Shown: positions 62,273-64,000 of the stretch, one piece after another
Numbering within the stretch: the stretch's first letter is position 1
Layout: each line of letters starts with the position of its first letter
From: Bacteroidia bacterium
GTDB taxonomy: Bacteria; Bacteroidota; Bacteroidia; J057
NCBI GenBank assembly: GCA_022760475.1
Contig: JALEFZ010000095.1
Span: 186,001-250,000 of the forward strand
Reading direction: 5' to 3'
DNA length: 64,000 nucleotides
Program-made: the position numbers and the translations under genes
Notes under the pieces: model-generated
Told to the model about the DNA's origin: nothing
The model's input: only the letters and a program-made list of their open reading frames with translations
Databases searched by the model: none

Positions 62273-63678
62273 AATTGGCCAAAACCGTAAAGAAAAGGCA
62301 TGAATACATACGCTGACAAATCACAAGAGAAGAAAAGCCAATCAGTCGCCAATACTGTTTCTCAAAAGAAAAGTAGTGGAGATTCTACACTTCAGTTTGT
62401 GGACAATAGACCTGAAGCCATTGCGCAACGGAAACTACAAGAGATGACAAATAATAGTTCCCGAGTCTCTCAACTAAGAGCTTTTCAGGAAATAGCAGAT
62501 AATAGTCCCCAAGTAAAACAAGCGGCTCAATTACAAGAGATGGCTGATAATTATTCTGCTAAACTACATCAGCCCACCCAAAAGAAAGAAAACAATACCG
62601 GCTTACCGGATAATTTAAAAACAGGAATTGAGAATCTTTCAGGATATTCAATGGATGATGTAAAAGTGCATTATAACTCCGATAAGCCTTCTCAGTTACA
62701 AGCCCATGCTTATGCTCAAGGTTCTCAAATCCACTTAGGCCCGAGACAGGAAAAACACTTACCTCATGAAGCATGGCATGTGGTGCAACAAAAGCAAGGT
62801 AGGGTAAAACCCACTATACAAATGAAAGACAACAAGGTAAGTATTAATGATGATGTTGGTTTGGAGAAAGAAGCGGATGTGATGGGTGCCAAAGCTTTTC
62901 AGTTTGTAAGTAGCCATCATGAAGCAAATGCACAAAGGAAACCTATTCAAAAGAAAGATAATGTGATACAAATGGTAATTGATAAACCTTTCAGGAAGTA
63001 TAACGGCTGGGAAGGTTTTTCCGTGCACAAAGCTGATTTGGGAGGAGGAACTGATACGAACCAATCTGCGCGAGATTGGGTAAATCGATGGAACGATATT
63101 CCTAAGAGTGTTTCTATACAATGGCTTTGGCCTGAACCAGATCCCAAAGATCCTAAATCACAGATAATGTATACAAGTGATGTTTACACTGTAAGAAACC
63201 CAGAAACAAAAGCTTATCCAAGAGGTGGAACATGGGACGCAGGACATAAGCTAGCCAATTCAAGTGGAGGGAGTGGCACTTCACACGAGAATTTATGGCC
63301 ACAAACACCATCAGTAAATCAAGGCAATACTCGACAAACACCACCTACTATGCTGAGGATAGATGGTACATGGAAGGATGCAGAAAGAAGATTTAATGAA
63401 ACAGTGAGAAAGTACGGATTGGCCGAATGGTGGATAAAATTAAACTATTAATGAGCTAACATTTCATATATGCCTTAATAGGATAAGAGTCAAAAATAGT
63501 ACTAAGTGAATTCATATAGCTCCCAAAAATATGAGGCAGATAGACAAAATACACTTTTAGCAAAACTCTTTATTTTATACTTATAGGCTAAGTTTCGATT
63601 AAATCCGTAAATTAAAAAGCCTATAACAAAAGCTACAACGGCCAGCCTCCTAAACGTCGGCCGTCGAGTAGCTAGCTG
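62265..63678 (+). mobile_element. First gene cassette of an integron-like array
   Basis: The unit runs from the base after the junction G to the G of the next core site, 1414 bp. It has one gene read toward the attC-like site, with a 167-bp trailer, as in integron cassettes. The exact complementarity of its two ends would rebuild the full hairpin in a circular excised form, which is the expected property of a cassette. Boundaries are inferred from the core motif. Confidence 0.65.
62300..63451 (+). CDS. DUF4157 protein with C-terminal DNA/RNA nonspecific-endonuclease-like toxin domain
   Basis: The 383-residue protein has a degenerate N-terminal repeat (about 35-85: units like KLQEMTNNS, FQEIADNS, LQEMADNY) and then a DUF4157 domain (about 100-175). 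This includes GYSMDDVKVHYNSDKP, GSQIHLGPRQ and the metalloprotease-like HEAWH (H156, E157, H160). A variable C-terminal region (230-383) shows a beta-beta-alpha nuclease signature: DAGH with H316, then SSGGSG and NLWPQTPSVNQGN (N331, Q335, N340), as in the DRGH...N..PQ...N pattern of NucA-like nucleases. DUF4157 modules often lead toxins delivered by extracellular contractile injection systems or similar exporters. No signal peptide. It is the cargo of the first cassette. Confidence 0.75.
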   Translation: MNTYADKSQEKKSQSVANTVSQKKSSGDSTLQFVDNRPEAIAQRKLQEMTNNSSRVSQLRAFQEIADNSPQVKQAAQLQEMADNYSAKLHQPTQKKENNTGLPDNLKTGIENLSGYSMDDVKVHYNSDKPSQLQAHAYAQGSQIHLGPRQEKHLPHEAWHVVQQKQGRVKPTIQMKDNKVSINDDVGLEKEADVMGAKAFQFVSSHHEANAQRKPIQKKDNVIQMVIDKPFRKYNGWEGFSVHKADLGGGTDTNQSARDWVNRWNDIPKSVSIQWLWPEPDPKDPKSQIMYTSDVYTVRNPETKAYPRGGTWDAGHKLANSSGGSGTSHENLWPQTPSVNQGNTRQTPPTMLRIDGTWKDAERRFNETVRKYGLAEWWIKLNY

Positions 63679-63686
63679 TTATAAGC
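63619..63686 (+). repeat. attC-like recombination site (68 bp imperfect hairpin)
   Basis: Outer boxes GCCTATAAC (63619-63627) and GTTATAAGC (63678-63686) pair at 8 of 9 positions. Inside them are an unpaired spacer (3 and 4 nt), inner boxes AGCTAC / GTAGCT (63631-63636 and 63668-63673), an asymmetric bulge of 1 nt against 3 nt, a 6-bp stem ACGGCC / GGCCGT (63638-63643 and 63659-63664), and a 15-nt loop. This is the R''-UCS-L''-EHB-stem-VTS-L'-R' layout of integron attC. The core is 9 bp, not the canonical GTTRRRY 7-mer. Confidence 0.75.
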
Positions 63687-63704
63687 AAAATATATTTTTT
63701 ATCA

Positions 63705-63712
63705 TAAATTTG
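63705..63712 (+). promoter_or_regulatory. Promoter -7 element TAAATTTG in the second cassette
   Basis: TAAATTTG matches TAnnTTTG and lies 18 bp after the attC-like site, 84 bp before the next gene. No clear -33 TTTG is seen upstream. It suggests the second cassette has its own promoter. Confidence 0.5.
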
Positions 63713-63795
63713 CTCCTTTGAGGGATTCTCAGAGAATTTTTAAGAGAGGACTAACTCTAAAAAATCTGGTATCAGTAGATTAATTCATTTAAAGA

Positions 63796-64000
63796 ATGAT
63801 GAAGCGTATTCTCAAATTTCTAAGCAGAGGAACTTGGTGGCAAATTCTTTCTCTAATTCTTATGATAATAGCCGCTTGGTATTTTTATACCAATTATCTA
63901 AAACCAAGCCCTCCCACTGGATCAACACAAAAATTAATGAATTTGAAGGAGTTTGAAAGTCGAATTGATTCTTTAAATGAGCGGTTCGAATTCATCACCT
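63796..64000 (+). CDS. Membrane protein, partial (runs off the window)
   Basis: An open frame starts at the ATG at 63796 (MMKRILKFLSRGTWWQ) and has no stop through the last base, 68 codons. Residues 15-33 form a single hydrophobic helix (WQILSLILMIIAAWYFYTNY), followed by a charged, helical region (LMNLKEFESRIDSLNERFEF). It is an N-anchored protein, cytoplasmic N-terminus likely. It is the first gene of the second cassette. No family is recognisable from this fragment; an immunity-protein role is possible but unsupported. Confidence 0.6.
   Translation, partial: MMKRILKFLSRGTWWQILSLILMIIAAWYFYTNYLKPSPPTGSTQKLMNLKEFESRIDSLNERFEFIT

Overview
The window looks like a chromosomal segment of a Bacteroidota bacterium, probably order Cytophagales (Algoriphagus/Cyclobacteriaceae-like). 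The reasons are type IX secretion C-terminal sorting domains, a TonB-dependent receptor with an N-terminal carboxypeptidase-regulatory-like domain, a PorV/PorQ-type outer membrane protein, TAnnTTTG-type promoters, a futalosine-pathway gene, few Shine-Dalgarno sequences, and a dcw cell-wall cluster in Bacteroidota order. The taxon is an inference from gene content only.

Positions 1-44 kb hold mostly single genes and short operons. They include a ClbS/DfsB-like protein; a redoxin plus cytochrome c/copper-monooxygenase-like pair; a DUF2911 lipoprotein; a Tat-exported Gfo/Idh/MocA oxidoreductase; an HGSNAT-like acyltransferase; a TonB receptor behind a TPP riboswitch; an M43 metalloprotease; futalosine hydrolase; RlpA; RNase HI; a quinone oxidoreductase; a PorV-like protein; FolC; a PiT-like membrane protein; a GCS2-CBS protein with an AspA/AstE-type hydrolase; a metallophosphoesterase; a 1411-residue secreted sugar dehydrogenase/cytochrome protein; and a sodium:solute symporter. 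A TPR histidine kinase and a LytTR response regulator lie just before three 21-bp-phased direct repeats and a repeat-built beta-helix lipoprotein.

Positions 44-60 kb are the complete minus-strand division and cell-wall cluster, transcribed mraZ-rsmH-ftsL-ftsI-murE-mraY-murD-ftsW-murG-murC-ftsQ-ftsA-ftsZ. Three GTGGGA boxes at 10-bp spacing lie upstream of mraZ. Just after ftsZ there is a well-structured 180-nt RNA candidate ending in a T-run, rod-shaped like 6S RNA.

Positions 60-64 kb are accessory and contain the most interesting feature. A tyrosine recombinase is followed at once by a 24-bp palindrome and a core site GTTATAGGC. Then comes one gene encoding a DUF4157 protein with a C-terminal nuclease-like domain, followed by a 68-bp imperfect inverted repeat with the layout of an integron attC site (outer boxes, unpaired spacer, inner boxes, extrahelical bases, terminal loop). 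The left outer box, GCCTATAAC, is the exact complement of the core at the start of the same gene unit, which is the hallmark of an excisable gene cassette. After the right outer box, GTTATAAGC, a second unit begins with its own TAAATTTG promoter and a membrane-protein gene cut by the window end. The recombinase lacks the insert typical of IntI integrases. I therefore infer the first cassette(s) of a non-canonical, integron-like array carrying polymorphic or exported toxin cargo.
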